64,000 bases of DNA from Sphingomonas sp. (lineage in GTDB: Bacteria > Pseudomonadota > Alphaproteobacteria > Sphingomonadales > Sphingomonadaceae). The stretch spans positions 53,979-117,978 of the forward strand of contig NZ_JAIEPC010000033.1 of the NCBI RefSeq assembly GCF_019749955.1, read 5' to 3'. Every line of letters starts with the position of its first letter. The stretch's first letter is position 1. A model generated the notes under the pieces. That model made no database searches. It was not told the DNA's origin and saw only the letters and a list, made by a program, of their open reading frames with translations. A program made the position numbers and the translations under genes. Positions 48,289 to 56,717 of this stretch are shown piece after piece.

Positions 48289-48316
48289 GATACGGGGGCG
48301 CTCCCCCAAAGGATGC
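48289..48316 (-). promoter_or_regulatory. Candidate ECF sigma promoter of the fasciclin gene
   Basis: On the minus strand, GCATCC (48311-48316), a 16-base spacer and CGTATC (48289-48294), about 48 bases upstream of the fasciclin ATG. Mycobacterial SigK recognises CCATCC with CCGAAT-like -10 at 16-19 bases, so this resembles it. It is a pattern match only; mapping of the 5' end is needed. Confidence 0.4.
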
Positions 48317-48337
48317 ACTGCCGGGATTTGGCTCGCG

Positions 48338-49060
48338 TCAGATGCGCGCGAGTGGCCCCGCCGCAACCAGCGGCCCCTGTGGCAGCCCGGTCGGCGAGCC
48401 GCCCGGCACTTCGATTGTGATCGCCAGCGTGGCGCCAGCGATCAGCCGCTGGCGATCGATATCACGCAGCGCGATTTGGGTTTCCGACGCCGCGCGCAGC
48501 ACGCCGAGCGAGTGCGGCTTCTTGTCCTCAGCACCGATCACCCAAAGCTCGGCGCTATGGGCGCCGTCGGCCAGCGCGGCCGCGCCGATCCGCAGCGCGC
48601 CGCTGCGCGGATCATAAAGCGCGGCGACCGGCGCGCCCTTGGCGGTCGGCGTGATCGCCGCGATCAACACCGGGTTGGGCGCGGCATTGACCACCGGCGG
48701 CGTCACCGCCGTCGGAGTGAGGATCATGAAGCCGAGCAGCACCGCCGCCGCGGCCGTCGATAGCCCCGCGATCGCCTGCCACAGCCGCGCGCTGCCATTG
48801 TCGTTCGCGACCACGGGCTTCGGCGCCAGCGCCGCTTCGATCCGCGCTGCGCCACCGGTGGGAGCCGCCGCTTCGGGCCATGCATCGAACAGCAGGCCGA
48901 AATGGTCGCGCCAACGCTCAACCTCGGCCGCGAAGTCGGGCTCGGCGAGCATCCGGCGCATCGCCGCCGCACGCTCCTCGCCTTCGAGCAGGCCAAGCGC
49001 GAATTCGGCGGCCATCGTCATCGGCGCGTCGTCTTCAGGGGGGAGCGGCGTGTCGGTCAT
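48338..49060 (-). CDS. RskA-like anti-sigma factor
   Basis: 240 residues: N-terminal zinc-less anti-sigma region (EFALGLLEGEERAAAMRRML; VERWRDHFGLLFDAW), one membrane helix around LSTAAAAVLLGFMILTP (residues about 96-114), and a periplasmic RskA domain (VAALYDPRSGALRIGAAAL, AELWVIGAEDKKPHSLGVL). The start at 49060 overlaps the sigma-factor stop by four bases (ATGA). It should hold the sigma factor inactive until a periplasmic signal triggers cleavage. Confidence 0.92.
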   Translation of the reverse strand: MTDTPLPPEDDAPMTMAAEFALGLLEGEERAAAMRRMLAEPDFAAEVERWRDHFGLLFDAWPEAAAPTGGAARIEAALAPKPVVANDNGSARLWQAIAGLSTAAAAVLLGFMILTPTAVTPPVVNAAPNPVLIAAITPTAKGAPVAALYDPRSGALRIGAAALADGAHSAELWVIGAEDKKPHSLGVLRAASETQIALRDIDRQRLIAGATLAITIEVPGGSPTGLPQGPLVAAGPLARI

Positions 49061-49626
49061 GCCTCGACACACTCCTTCAGCCGCATCAAGCCGCGCCGCA
49101 CCCAGCTCTTCATCGTCCCGAGCGGCACGCCCAGTCGCTCGGCCAACTCGGCATAGGTCACGCCGTCGAAAAAGGCTGTGCGGATCGCCAGTCGTTGCTT
49201 GTCCTCAAGCTGATCGAGGCACAGGTGCAGCCGCCGATCGGATTCATCCGCGAGCATTGTTTCGGATACGAGCGGGCGATCATCGGCCACCGGCAGCGCA
49301 TCGTCGATCGCCGCCATCTGACGTGATCCCTGCGCGCGGCGCCAATCGATCGCGCGGTTGCGCGCGATCGTCGCCAGCCAGGTGATTGGGCTCGCACGGC
49401 CAGGGTCATAGCCGCCCGCGCGCTTCCACACCGTCAGATATACTTCCTGCAACACGTCTTCCGCTGCCTGCCTTTCCCCACAGATACGAAGGCATATCCC
49501 AAAAAGTTTAGCACTGGTGAGGGTATATAGCGGCGCAATCGCGGCACGGTCTTCCTGGCCGACGCGCCAGAGCAGCTCGGCAAGCCGGGCACGCGCGGCA
49601 TTGGCATCGGTCACAGGCTGGCTCAC
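49057..49626 (-). CDS. ECF sigma factor, SigK-like
   Basis: 189 residues from GTG 49626 (GTG 49614 possible; the frame is open to 49815). Sigma region 2: LYTLTSAKLFGICLRICGER, EDVLQEVYLTVWKRAGGY, ITWLATIARNRAIDWRR; region 4: FFDGVTYAELAERLGVPLG then TMKSWVRRGLMRLKECV. Pairs with the RskA-like gene, coupled by ATGA. No strong ribosome site at the start, so the GTG choice is uncertain. Confidence 0.93.
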   Translation of the reverse strand: MSQPVTDANAARARLAELLWRVGQEDRAAIAPLYTLTSAKLFGICLRICGERQAAEDVLQEVYLTVWKRAGGYDPGRASPITWLATIARNRAIDWRRAQGSRQMAAIDDALPVADDRPLVSETMLADESDRRLHLCLDQLEDKQRLAIRTAFFDGVTYAELAERLGVPLGTMKSWVRRGLMRLKECVEA

Positions 49627-49807
49627 GCGCGCTTGACTAGCCGCCACGGGTGCAAGCGACAAATGTTTTTGCGGGCAAAATCCGTACCCATCGCCGTCAT
49701 CGCCTGCCCGTTGGTGCAGGGGCAGACCAAAGCGGGTGTGGCAATGCGTGAACGCTTTCGCTAGAAGCGCCGCTCGCCTTTCGACCAGCCGGAGTACAGC
49801 GCCGACC

Positions 49808-50254
49808 ATGCGCATCGCTATCGCATCCGATCACGCTGCCTTTGCCCTGAAGCAGGTGCTGGTGCCCTGGTTGCAGGACCAGGGTTATGCGGTCGACGAT
49901 CTCGGCACGCATGGCACGGCGAGCGTCGATTATCCCGATTTCGGCCATGCGGTCGGCGCCGCCGTCGCCAGTGGCGCGGCAGAACGCGGCATCGCGCTGT
50001 GCGGCTCGGGGATCGGCATTTCGATTGCTGCCAATCGTATCCCCGGCTGCCGCTGCGCGCTGGTGAGCGAGCCGCTGTCGGCGACGCTCGCGCGCCAACA
50101 CAATGATGCCAACACAATTGCGCTGGGCGCGCGCCTGATTGGCGAGGAAATGGCGCGCGCCTGCATCACTGCTTTCCTGAGCACCGATTTCGAAGGCGGT
50201 CGCCATGCCGCACGGGTCGCCAAACTCAGCCAGACCGAAGGATTTTTATCATGA
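49808..50254 (+). CDS. rpiB: Ribose-5-phosphate isomerase B
   Basis: 148 residues, RpiB/LacA family: [18 protein letters not shown] at the start, [16 protein letters not shown], and the active-site loop [14 protein letters not shown] with its cysteine base, then [15 protein letters not shown]. Interconverts ribose- and ribulose-5-phosphate in the pentose phosphate pathway. The frame is open to 49736 but homology starts at ATG 49808. It overlaps glyA by four bases (ATGA). Confidence 0.96.
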   Translation: MRIAIASDHAAFALKQVLVPWLQDQGYAVDDLGTHGTASVDYPDFGHAVGAAVASGAAERGIALCGSGIGISIAANRIPGCRCALVSEPLSATLARQHNDANTIALGARLIGEEMARACITAFLSTDFEGGRHAARVAKLSQTEGFLS

Positions 50255-51564
50255 GCACCAACCCCCGCGATCTCCACGACGTCCAGCCCGACGGCTTTTT
50301 CACCCGCGGCCTCGCCGATGCCGATCCCGCGATCTTCGCAGGCGTGCAGCATGAACTCACGCGCGAGCAAACGCAGATCGAATTGATCGCGAGCGAGAAC
50401 ATCGTCTCCAAGGCCGTGCTCGAAGCGCAGGGGTCGGTGTTCACCAACAAATATGCCGAAGGCTATCCGGGCAAGCGCTATTATCAGGGCTGCCATCCCT
50501 CGGACGAAGTCGAGCAGCTCGCGATCGATCGCGCCAAGCAATTGTTTGATTGCGCCTATGCCAATGTCCAGCCGCATTCGGGCGCGCAGGCGAATGGCGC
50601 GGTGATGCTCGCGCTGGTCAAGCCCGGTGAGACTATCCTGGGCATGAGCCTCGACGCGGGCGGCCACCTGACCCACGGCGCCAAGGCGGCGATGAGCGGC
50701 AAATGGTTCAACGCGGTGCAATATGGCGTCGATCCCGTCACCCATCTGATCAACTACGACGAAGTTGCCGCCCTCGCGCGCGAACACCAGCCAAAGCTGA
50801 TCATCGCGGGCGGCTCGGCCTATCCCCGCCAGATCGACTTTGCGAAGTTCCGCGCGATTGCCGATGAAGTCGGCGCTTATTTCCTCGTCGACATGGCGCA
50901 TTTCGCCGGCATCGTCGCGGCGGGCCTGCATCCCTCGCCACTCCCGCACGCGCATGTCGTGACGACGACGACGCACAAGACGCTGCGTGGGCCGCGCGGC
51001 GGCATGATCCTGTCGAACGACGAAGCGCTCGGCAAGAAGCTCAACTCGGCGGTGTTCCCCGGGCTTCAGGGCGGGCCGCTGATGCACGTCATCGCCGCCA
51101 AGGCGGTCGCGTTCGGTGAAGCGCTCCAGCCGGGCTACAAGAGCTATATCGCGGCCGTCGTTGAAAATGCGAAAGTGCTGGCGGCGACGCTCAATGAACG
51201 CGGCTGCAATCTTGTCGCGGGCGGCACCGACACGCATCTCGCGCTGGTCGACCTGACGCCGTTGGGCGTGAGCGGCAAGGATGCCGACGAAGCGCTCGAA
51301 CGCGCGGGCATCACCTGCAACAAAAACGGCATCCCCAACGATCCGCTGCCGCCGACCAAGACCAGCGGCATCCGCGTCGGCTCGCCGGCGGGGACGACAC
51401 GCGGCTTTGGCCCCGCCGAATTCCGCGAAATTGGCCATATGGTCGCTGATGTGCTTGATGGCCTTGCCAAAAACGGCGAACAGGGCGACGCACAGGTTGA
51501 AATGGCTGTACGTGAGCGTGTTATTGTACTATGTCACCGGTTCCCGATCTATCCGGAGGCATGA
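50251..51564 (+). CDS. glyA: Serine hydroxymethyltransferase
   Basis: 437 residues. PLP enzyme making glycine and 5,10-methylene-THF from serine. [35 protein letters not shown], and the PLP-lysine motif [17 protein letters not shown]. Translationally coupled to rpiB. C-terminal end ([18 protein letters not shown]) is typical. Followed 1 base after the stop by a small membrane protein gene. Confidence 0.98.
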   Translation: MSTNPRDLHDVQPDGFFTRGLADADPAIFAGVQHELTREQTQIELIASENIVSKAVLEAQGSVFTNKYAEGYPGKRYYQGCHPSDEVEQLAIDRAKQLFDCAYANVQPHSGAQANGAVMLALVKPGETILGMSLDAGGHLTHGAKAAMSGKWFNAVQYGVDPVTHLINYDEVAALAREHQPKLIIAGGSAYPRQIDFAKFRAIADEVGAYFLVDMAHFAGIVAAGLHPSPLPHAHVVTTTTHKTLRGPRGGMILSNDEALGKKLNSAVFPGLQGGPLMHVIAAKAVAFGEALQPGYKSYIAAVVENAKVLAATLNERGCNLVAGGTDTHLALVDLTPLGVSGKDADEALERAGITCNKNGIPNDPLPPTKTSGIRVGSPAGTTRGFGPAEFREIGHMVADVLDGLAKNGEQGDAQVEMAVRERVIVLCHRFPIYPEA

Positions 51565-51565
51565 C

Positions 51566-51820
51566 ATGACCGAACAACCCATGGACGACAAACCCAAGGC
51601 GACAATCGAAGATACCCTTCGCGCGGTTGGCGAGGACGTGGTCGAGGTCCTCGACTCGGCAGTCGATCAGACGAGCAAGTTCATTGGTGGCGAGAATGGC
51701 AACAAGCTGATCGGCGGCGCTGCCGTCGGGGCGCTCGCGGCGATTGTGCTGCCGATCTCGATCGTCACCGGCGCGCTGCTCGGCGCGGGCTATGCTGTTT
51801 TGCGAAAGTCGAACCGCTAG
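51566..51820 (+). CDS. Small membrane-associated protein, hypothetical
   Basis: 84 residues: acidic N-terminal half (VGEDVVEVLDSAVDQTSKFI) and a C-terminal hydrophobic hairpin (LIGGAAVGALAAIVLPISIVTG then ALLGAGYAVLR). GGAGG is 7-8 bases upstream of ATG 51566. It resembles uncharacterised small alphaproteobacterial proteins located between glyA and nrdR. Function not recognised. Confidence 0.75.
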   Translation: MTEQPMDDKPKATIEDTLRAVGEDVVEVLDSAVDQTSKFIGGENGNKLIGGAAVGALAAIVLPISIVTGALLGAGYAVLRKSNR

Positions 51821-51823
51821 GCG

Positions 51824-52297
51824 ATGCGCTGTCCTTTCTGTGGTCATGAAGACAGTCAGGTAAAGGACAGCCGCCCGACCGAGGACGGCGCCGCGATTCG
51901 GCGCCGTCGCCAGTGCGAAGGCTGCGCCGCGCGGTTCACGACGTTCGAGCGGATCCAGCTCCGTGACCTCGTGGTCGTCAAGAATGAAGGCGCTGGGGGG
52001 CTCCGGCGCGAGCCGTTCGAACGCGACAAGCTGATGCGATCGGTGTCGATCGCCTGCCGCAAGCGGCCGATCGATGCGGTTCGGATCGAAAAGCTGGTCA
52101 GCGGTATCCAGCGCCAGCTCGAAACGCTTGGCGACAGCGAAATCGCGTCGAAGCTGATCGGCGAAATGGTGATGGACGGGCTCAAGGGCCTCGATTCGGT
52201 CGCCTATATTCGCTTTGCCAGCGTCTATAAGGATTTCCGCGAAGCCCGCGATTTCGAGGAATTCGCCGGCAACGTAAGCGAAGTCGGCAAGAGTTGA
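51824..52297 (+). CDS. nrdR: Transcriptional repressor NrdR
   Basis: 157 residues: N-terminal zinc ribbon ([17 protein letters not shown]...CEGC) and ATP-cone domain (VVKNEGAGG...[18 protein letters not shown]). Represses ribonucleotide reductase genes according to the nucleotide pool. The glyA-nrdR neighbourhood is common in alphaproteobacteria. Overlaps the trmJ start by four bases (TTGA). Confidence 0.97.
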   Translation: MRCPFCGHEDSQVKDSRPTEDGAAIRRRRQCEGCAARFTTFERIQLRDLVVVKNEGAGGLRREPFERDKLMRSVSIACRKRPIDAVRIEKLVSGIQRQLETLGDSEIASKLIGEMVMDGLKGLDSVAYIRFASVYKDFREARDFEEFAGNVSEVGKS

Positions 52298-53019
52298 GCG
52301 CGCCACCACCCCCCGCGATCGTCCTCGTCCGCCCGCAGCTTGGCGAGAATATCGGCAAGGCCGCGCGCGCCATGCTCAATTTCGGGCTGACCGAGTTGCG
52401 GCTCGTTGCCCCGCGCGACGGCTGGCCCAATCCTTCGGCGGGGCCAGCCGCATCGGGCGCCGACATCGTCATCGAGCAGGCGCAAGTCTTCGATAGCGTG
52501 GCCGAGGCGGTTGCCGACAGCGCGCATGTTTACGCAACCACCGTGCGCAAGCGTGGCGTCACCAAACCCGTCGTCACGCCCGAACAAGCCGCGACACTCG
52601 TCCGCACGCAGCCCGGCAAAAGCGCGATCCTGTTCGGTCCCGAACGCGCGGGGCTCGAAACCGACGATGTCGCGCTGGCCCGCACCATCATTACCGCGCC
52701 GATTAACCCCGCCTTTGGCTCGCTCAATCTCGCGCAGGCGGTGATCCTCGTCGCTTATGAATGGTCGAAGGGCGAAAAGCTCGCGATGCCGCCCGAAACC
52801 GAGCTGCCATTGCCCGCACCGCAGGAGGAGCTCGACGGCATGATTGCCCAGCTCGATGTCATGCTCGACGCGGCCGGCTTCTTCCACCCGCCCGACCGCA
52901 CGCCGGTAACGCGGCGAACCTTGCGGACGTTGCTGACCAAGCCGGGCTGGTCGAGCCAGGAAGTGCGAACCTTGCGCGGCGTGCTCTCAGCAATCGATCG
53001 TCCGCGCGACCGTGGCTAG
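52294..53019 (+). CDS. trmJ: tRNA (Cm32/Um32) 2'-O-methyltransferase, TrmJ/TrmH family
   Basis: 241 residues, SPOUT fold: [22 protein letters not shown] (motif 1), [17 protein letters not shown] (motif 2) and [15 protein letters not shown] (motif 3). Begins at TTG 52294 overlapping the nrdR stop, so coupled. The methylated position cannot be read from sequence, but this branch fits TrmJ. Confidence 0.9.
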   Translation: MSAPPPPAIVLVRPQLGENIGKAARAMLNFGLTELRLVAPRDGWPNPSAGPAASGADIVIEQAQVFDSVAEAVADSAHVYATTVRKRGVTKPVVTPEQAATLVRTQPGKSAILFGPERAGLETDDVALARTIITAPINPAFGSLNLAQAVILVAYEWSKGEKLAMPPETELPLPAPQEELDGMIAQLDVMLDAAGFFHPPDRTPVTRRTLRTLLTKPGWSSQEVRTLRGVLSAIDRPRDRG

Positions 53020-53031
53020 CGGGCGGGGCGG

Positions 53032-53337
53032 TCAGCCGCGCCGGTCAAAGGCGTCGAATTCATAGGCGATCGACGCTTCGACGAGCGTCTCCCACAGGGC
53101 CGCGACGGCGGCCTCAGGCACGCCAGCGGCGCGGGCGTGCCCGCGCACATTGGCAATCACTTGCGCCTTGCGCGCTTCGTCGCGCACCGCCTCGCGCGTC
53201 GGCTTGATGCGGGCGGCGGCATCCATATAGGCGAAGCGGCGCTCCAGCAGCGCGACCAGCTCGCGGTCGACCTGGTCAACGCCGGCGCGAACCTCGGCCA
53301 TCGTTGTGCAGGCGGAGCCGGGAAGAGTATCTGTCAT
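53032..53337 (-). CDS. Chorismate mutase, AroQ type
   Basis: 101 residues, all-helical AroQ fold with DQVDRELVALLERRFAYMDA, AARIKPTREAVRDEARKAQ and ALWETLVEASIAYEFDAF. Converts chorismate to prephenate for Phe/Tyr synthesis. The start at 53337 (MTDTLPGSACTTM) is preferred; the open frame extends far upstream into rpsD but only as an antisense shadow. Convergent with trmJ. Confidence 0.93.
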   Translation of the reverse strand: MTDTLPGSACTTMAEVRAGVDQVDRELVALLERRFAYMDAAARIKPTREAVRDEARKAQVIANVRGHARAAGVPEAAVAALWETLVEASIAYEFDAFDRRG

Positions 53338-53383
53338 GCGCGCCCTGATAGCCGCGCGCGCGGGCGTGTCCAGCCCGTGCCCT

Positions 53384-53406
53384 CCGCTCTTGACCCCGCT
53401 CTTGAC
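53384..53406 (+). repeat. Tandem CCGCTCTTGAC in the rpsD upstream region
   Basis: Two 11-base copies (53384-53394 and 53396-53406) with a 12-base period. Each holds TTGAC, a possible -35 element, but no convincing -10 is seen downstream. The 225-base gap between chorismate mutase and rpsD otherwise shows no gene. Confidence 0.4.
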
Positions 53407-53562
53407 GTTCGCGTTCCGCTCTGCGAAAGGCGCGCGCTCGCAATTGGCCCCGCACCCCGGTGAAGCGGTGGCCCTGCCGTCGTCCAAGACCCAGCAGCGC
53501 GATGACCGGGAAGCCCTGTGTCGCGGTGGCATGGGGCGTTGTTGGCAATTGAAGGAACTATC

Positions 53563-54177
53563 ATGTCGAAGCGCCAGAGCGCCAAGTACAAGCTCGATCG
53601 CCGGATGGGCGAGAATATCTGGGGTCGCCCCAAGAGCCCCGTCAACAAGCGTGAATATGGCCCCGGCCAGCACGGCCAGCGCCGCAAGGGCAAGACCTCG
53701 GACTTCGGTCTTCAGCTGCGCGCCAAGCAGAAGCTGAAGGGCTATTACGGCGACGTGACCGAAAAGCAGTTCCGCGCCTGCTATCATGAAGCCAGCCGGA
53801 TGAAGGGCGATACCAGCCAGAATCTGATCGGCCTGCTCGAACAGCGGCTCGACATGATCGTCTATCGCGCCAAGTTCGCGCCGACGGTGTTTGCCGCGCG
53901 CCAGCTCGTCAGTCACGGCCATGTCCGCGTCAACGGCGTCAAGTGCAACATCGCTTCGCGCCGCGTCTTCCCGGGTGAAGAAGTCACGCTGGGCAGCAAG
54001 GCGCAGGAAATGGCGCTGGTGATGGAAGCGCAAGCGCTCGCCGAGCGCGAAATCCCCGATTATGTCGCCCCCGATGGCGCGGCAAAGGTGACCTTCACGC
54101 GCGTCCCCACGCTCGATGAAGTGCCCTATCCGGTGAAGATGGAACCCAATCTGGTCGTCGAATTCTATTCGCGCTAA
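53563..54177 (+). CDS. rpsD: 30S ribosomal protein S4
   Basis: 204 residues. N-terminal [20 protein letters not shown] without the zinc cysteines, then an S4 RNA-binding domain ([25 protein letters not shown] near 90-115). Early assembly protein binding 16S rRNA. GAAGGA 7 bases before the ATG. The upstream frame to 53518 is not part of the family. Confidence 0.98.
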   Translation: MSKRQSAKYKLDRRMGENIWGRPKSPVNKREYGPGQHGQRRKGKTSDFGLQLRAKQKLKGYYGDVTEKQFRACYHEASRMKGDTSQNLIGLLEQRLDMIVYRAKFAPTVFAARQLVSHGHVRVNGVKCNIASRRVFPGEEVTLGSKAQEMALVMEAQALAEREIPDYVAPDGAAKVTFTRVPTLDEVPYPVKMEPNLVVEFYSR

Positions 54178-54186
54178 GGATTGCCC

Positions 54187-54474
54187 ATGACGGGGCTGAC
54201 GCACGACCAATTCGCCGACAAGCTGGGCACGACCTATCAGGTCGCGCTCGGCGACGGCGGCGCCGTGCCGCTGACGCTGCGGGCGTTTGAACCGCTCAAC
54301 GATTCGGGACGGCCCGGTGGGTCGTTCCGGCTCGAATTCGTCGGACCCAGCGCACCTTATCTGCCGCAGGCGATTTATGCGTTTGCCGAAGCGGGCGCCG
54401 AGCCAGTTGACATCTTCATCGTGCCGATTGCGTCCGAGGCCGACGGCTTGATCTATGAGGCCGTGTTCTACTGA
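54187..54474 (+). CDS. DUF6916-family protein
   Basis: 95 residues: MTGLTHDQFADKLGTTYQVAL, LRAFEPLNDSGRPGGSFRLEF and a C-terminal VDIFIVPIASEADGLIYEAVF. The family, to my knowledge, commonly neighbours tail-collar (MdpB-like) genes. It starts 9 bases after rpsD and overlaps the GNAT gene end by 7 bases in convergent orientation. Function unknown; likely a small beta-rich partner of the collar proteins. Confidence 0.8.
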   Translation: MTGLTHDQFADKLGTTYQVALGDGGAVPLTLRAFEPLNDSGRPGGSFRLEFVGPSAPYLPQAIYAFAEAGAEPVDIFIVPIASEADGLIYEAVFY

Positions 54475-55013
54475 TCGACCGGCGCTGGCGCGGGGTGGCG
54501 AATCAGCAAGTCATAGATATCGTTGGCGGTCTTTTCGAACACGAAGCCCAACCGCAGATACAGCCGTCGCGCCGGATTTTGCTGCTCGACATGGATCGAC
54601 GCGGTTAGCCCGCGCGCCTGTGCGTAAGCGATCACATCGCTGAGCAGCGCCGCGCCGATGCCGCTGCCCCGCGCGTCGGGGAGCAGGGCAATATCGACAA
54701 TGCGCAGGTCGCTCGCGCCTTCATACAGGTATAGCCGTCCAACATCGGCACCCGCGTGCTGGATCGCATAGCGAATGATGCCGGGGTAATGCGCGGTGTA
54801 ATGCGCGTGCTGGGCATCATGCTGCTGCGTCAGAAAGGCGTGGATCATGGGCTGCGGCCAGCCCGTCTGGGCGACCTCCTCGAATCGGGTTGAAGCATAG
54901 ACCCGGGCGGCAAAGGCAAGATCGGCGTCGGTCATCAGGCGCAGGGAAACGCCGATCCCGGCAGCAACCGGGACCGGCAGTTCGCCTGCGCTAATCGGCG
55001 TAACGATCCTCAA
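54468..55013 (-). CDS. GNAT-family N-acetyltransferase
   Basis: 181 residues. Acetyl-CoA loop VDIALLPDARGSGIGAALLS (motif A with R-G-x-G-I-G), then ARRLYLRLGFVFEKT. N-terminal part starts MRIVTPISAGELP. Its start overlaps the third collar gene stop by four bases (ATGA), so it is part of the collar operon. It may modify a collar protein or be metabolic; only linkage supports the former. Confidence 0.9.
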   Translation of the reverse strand: MRIVTPISAGELPVPVAAGIGVSLRLMTDADLAFAARVYASTRFEEVAQTGWPQPMIHAFLTQQHDAQHAHYTAHYPGIIRYAIQHAGADVGRLYLYEGASDLRIVDIALLPDARGSGIGAALLSDVIAYAQARGLTASIHVEQQNPARRLYLRLGFVFEKTANDIYDLLIRHPAPAPVDQ

Positions 55014-55531
55014 CCCCGGGGCGGGAAGACGCCCTGCATCGCAATGTTAAAGTACAGCGTCAGATACGGCATCATATTATTGTGGGGCTGGCTGCCCCCG
55101 GTGACGGCAACCGTCTGGGGTGACATGGGTGTCGTGGCTGCCGCTGGTGCATAGCCGCGCCCCTTGGAACTCAACGAGAGAAAGACACTCGGCGATGGCG
55201 CCTGCACGTCGGCGGGGTCCTGACTGTTGGCGCGCATGGTGTGATTATGCTGAGGCATTTCGGTTTGCAGCAGCGTTACATTCTCGACACCGCCGACCTC
55301 ACCCAGATCGTGCAGCGACAGGCCCGGCCCTTGACCCGGGTGCATCGGCGCCGATCCCTGCAGATTAGGGAGCGCGAAGTTAGATTGCCCATTGCCGCCA
55401 TAAGTGGTGCCGAGCAGCGAGAAGAGCGCCGTGTTCTGGGAGATCGGCAACAACTGGCCATCGCACCAAGCCCAGCCCTTGGGAGCGAAATTGAACGGAA
55501 AGATGCGGATCTCCGCGACAAAAGGATCCAT
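55010..55531 (-). CDS. Tail-collar (MdpB-like) protein, copy 3
   Basis: 173 residues. Starts MDPFVAEIRIFPFNFAPKGW, with CDGQLLPISQNTALFSLLGT and NFALPNLQGSAPMH, the tail-collar repeat, then MPQHNHTM. The C terminus is beta-rich and ends NIAMQGVFPPRG like the other two copies. No signal peptide. The start at 55531 is preferred to the frame beginning at 55594. Not from a prophage: no other phage gene is near. Confidence 0.92.
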   Translation of the reverse strand: MDPFVAEIRIFPFNFAPKGWAWCDGQLLPISQNTALFSLLGTTYGGNGQSNFALPNLQGSAPMHPGQGPGLSLHDLGEVGGVENVTLLQTEMPQHNHTMRANSQDPADVQAPSPSVFLSLSSKGRGYAPAAATTPMSPQTVAVTGGSQPHNNMMPYLTLYFNIAMQGVFPPRG

Positions 55532-55542
55532 CGGACAGTCCT

Positions 55543-56058
55543 TCAATTTGGGCTGGGGAAAATCCCGAACAGCGAGATGATGAAGTTCACGCACAGATAG
55601 GGCTGGAAATTGGTATGCGGCTGATTGCCGCCCGTTTGCGCGATGGCTGCCGCGTTCAGGTTCACATCGGGCGAAATGCCGCCGAACATATCGACCGACG
55701 GGCTGGCCGCGATGAGATTGTTGGTGGCATTGTTCGATGTGCCTGCGGCAGCGACCGCGAGGAAGTTATGCGTGTGGTTCGGGATTTGGTTGACCGTCAG
55801 CGTCACCTGCTCGAGGCCGCCGGTCTCCGCTAGCTGATACGAACCCGCACCACCACTGCCAAAATGGATCGGCAATCGACCGCGCAAGTCGGGCAGCGCG
55901 AACACGTTCTGGCCGTCGCCGCCATAGGTCGTGCCGATCAGGTTGAAGAGCGTTTCATTATCCGCAATCGACAGAAGCTGGCCTGAGCAGAATTCCCAGC
56001 CAGCGGGGGCGAAGTTTCCGCCGAACATGCGAATTTCGCCAACATAGGGTTGTGCCAT
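55543..56058 (-). CDS. Tail-collar (MdpB-like) protein, copy 2
   Basis: 171 residues. MAQPYVGEIRMFGGNFAPAGW, then CSGQLLSIADNETLFNLIGT and VFALPDLRGRLPIHFG (collar repeat), IPNHTHNF, ending FIISLFGIFPSPN. Paralogous to copies 1 and 3 (same core of about 60 N-terminal residues), with different central loops. Separated from copy 1 by 12 bases and from copy 3 by 11. Confidence 0.92.
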   Translation of the reverse strand: MAQPYVGEIRMFGGNFAPAGWEFCSGQLLSIADNETLFNLIGTTYGGDGQNVFALPDLRGRLPIHFGSGGAGSYQLAETGGLEQVTLTVNQIPNHTHNFLAVAAAGTSNNATNNLIAASPSVDMFGGISPDVNLNAAAIAQTGGNQPHTNFQPYLCVNFIISLFGIFPSPN

Positions 56059-56070
56059 TGGTCTGCTCCC

Positions 56071-56568
56071 TCAGTTCCGCGACGGAAAAATGCCCTGCAG
56101 CGCAATGCAGAAGTTGATCGTCAGAAATGGCTGCCGGTTTTCGTGCGCTTGACTACCACCAATCGAACTGATGGAGCCCGGCGCGAGGACCGTCGGCGTG
56201 GCCAACGGGGCATAGCCGTTCAGATAGCTCGCCAACAGGTTGTTGTTGGGCGTGGCCACCGTGCCGCCCGTGGTGGTCGCCGTCGCGCTATGGACATGCT
56301 GCGGCAGGTTTGCGGTGGTCAGCGTGACCGTCGGCGTCCCGGCCACTTCGCCCAGCGTATGCGAGTTGCCGACGTGGATCGGGGTGCGCCCCTGAAGATT
56401 GGGCAGCGCGAAGTTTGTCTGTCCATTGCCGCCAAAGGTCGTGCCGAGCAGCGAGAACAATGCCTGGTTCTGGTTGATCGGCAGGAGCTGGCCATTGCAC
56501 AGCGCCCAACCCTTGGGCGCGAAGTTGAACGACATCATCCGAATTTCGGCGATAAACGGTTCTGCCAT
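56071..56568 (-). CDS. Tail-collar (MdpB-like) protein, copy 1
   Basis: 165 residues, first gene of the four-gene operon. MAEPFIAEIRMMSFNFAPKG, CNGQLLPINQNQALFSLLGT, NFALPNLQGRTPIHVG and LPQHVHSA, ending CIALQGIFPSRN. The ATG at 56568 has GGGGGGAG about 8 bases upstream; the longer frame to 56652 is unlikely. It was named microcystin-dependent protein in other bacteria by family; role unknown here. Confidence 0.93.
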   Translation of the reverse strand: MAEPFIAEIRMMSFNFAPKGWALCNGQLLPINQNQALFSLLGTTFGGNGQTNFALPNLQGRTPIHVGNSHTLGEVAGTPTVTLTTANLPQHVHSATATTTGGTVATPNNNLLASYLNGYAPLATPTVLAPGSISSIGGSQAHENRQPFLTINFCIALQGIFPSRN

Positions 56569-56717
56569 GTGGTCGGCTCCCCCCTTTTGTTTAACCCAAG
56601 CTGGCCCATTTTTTGGCCGCTGTCCACTGCCGAAACAACCGCGCGATGGCATGTTTGCGGGGATCGTTATCGTTGCAGAACAGTGCCTTTTTCACTGTCT
56701 TTGGCCAGCGCGGCCGA

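Noticed and set aside
54187..56568. Prophage remnant
   Set aside because: Only tail-collar-type proteins are present, with no integrase, terminase, capsid, tape-measure or lysis genes and no attachment repeats.
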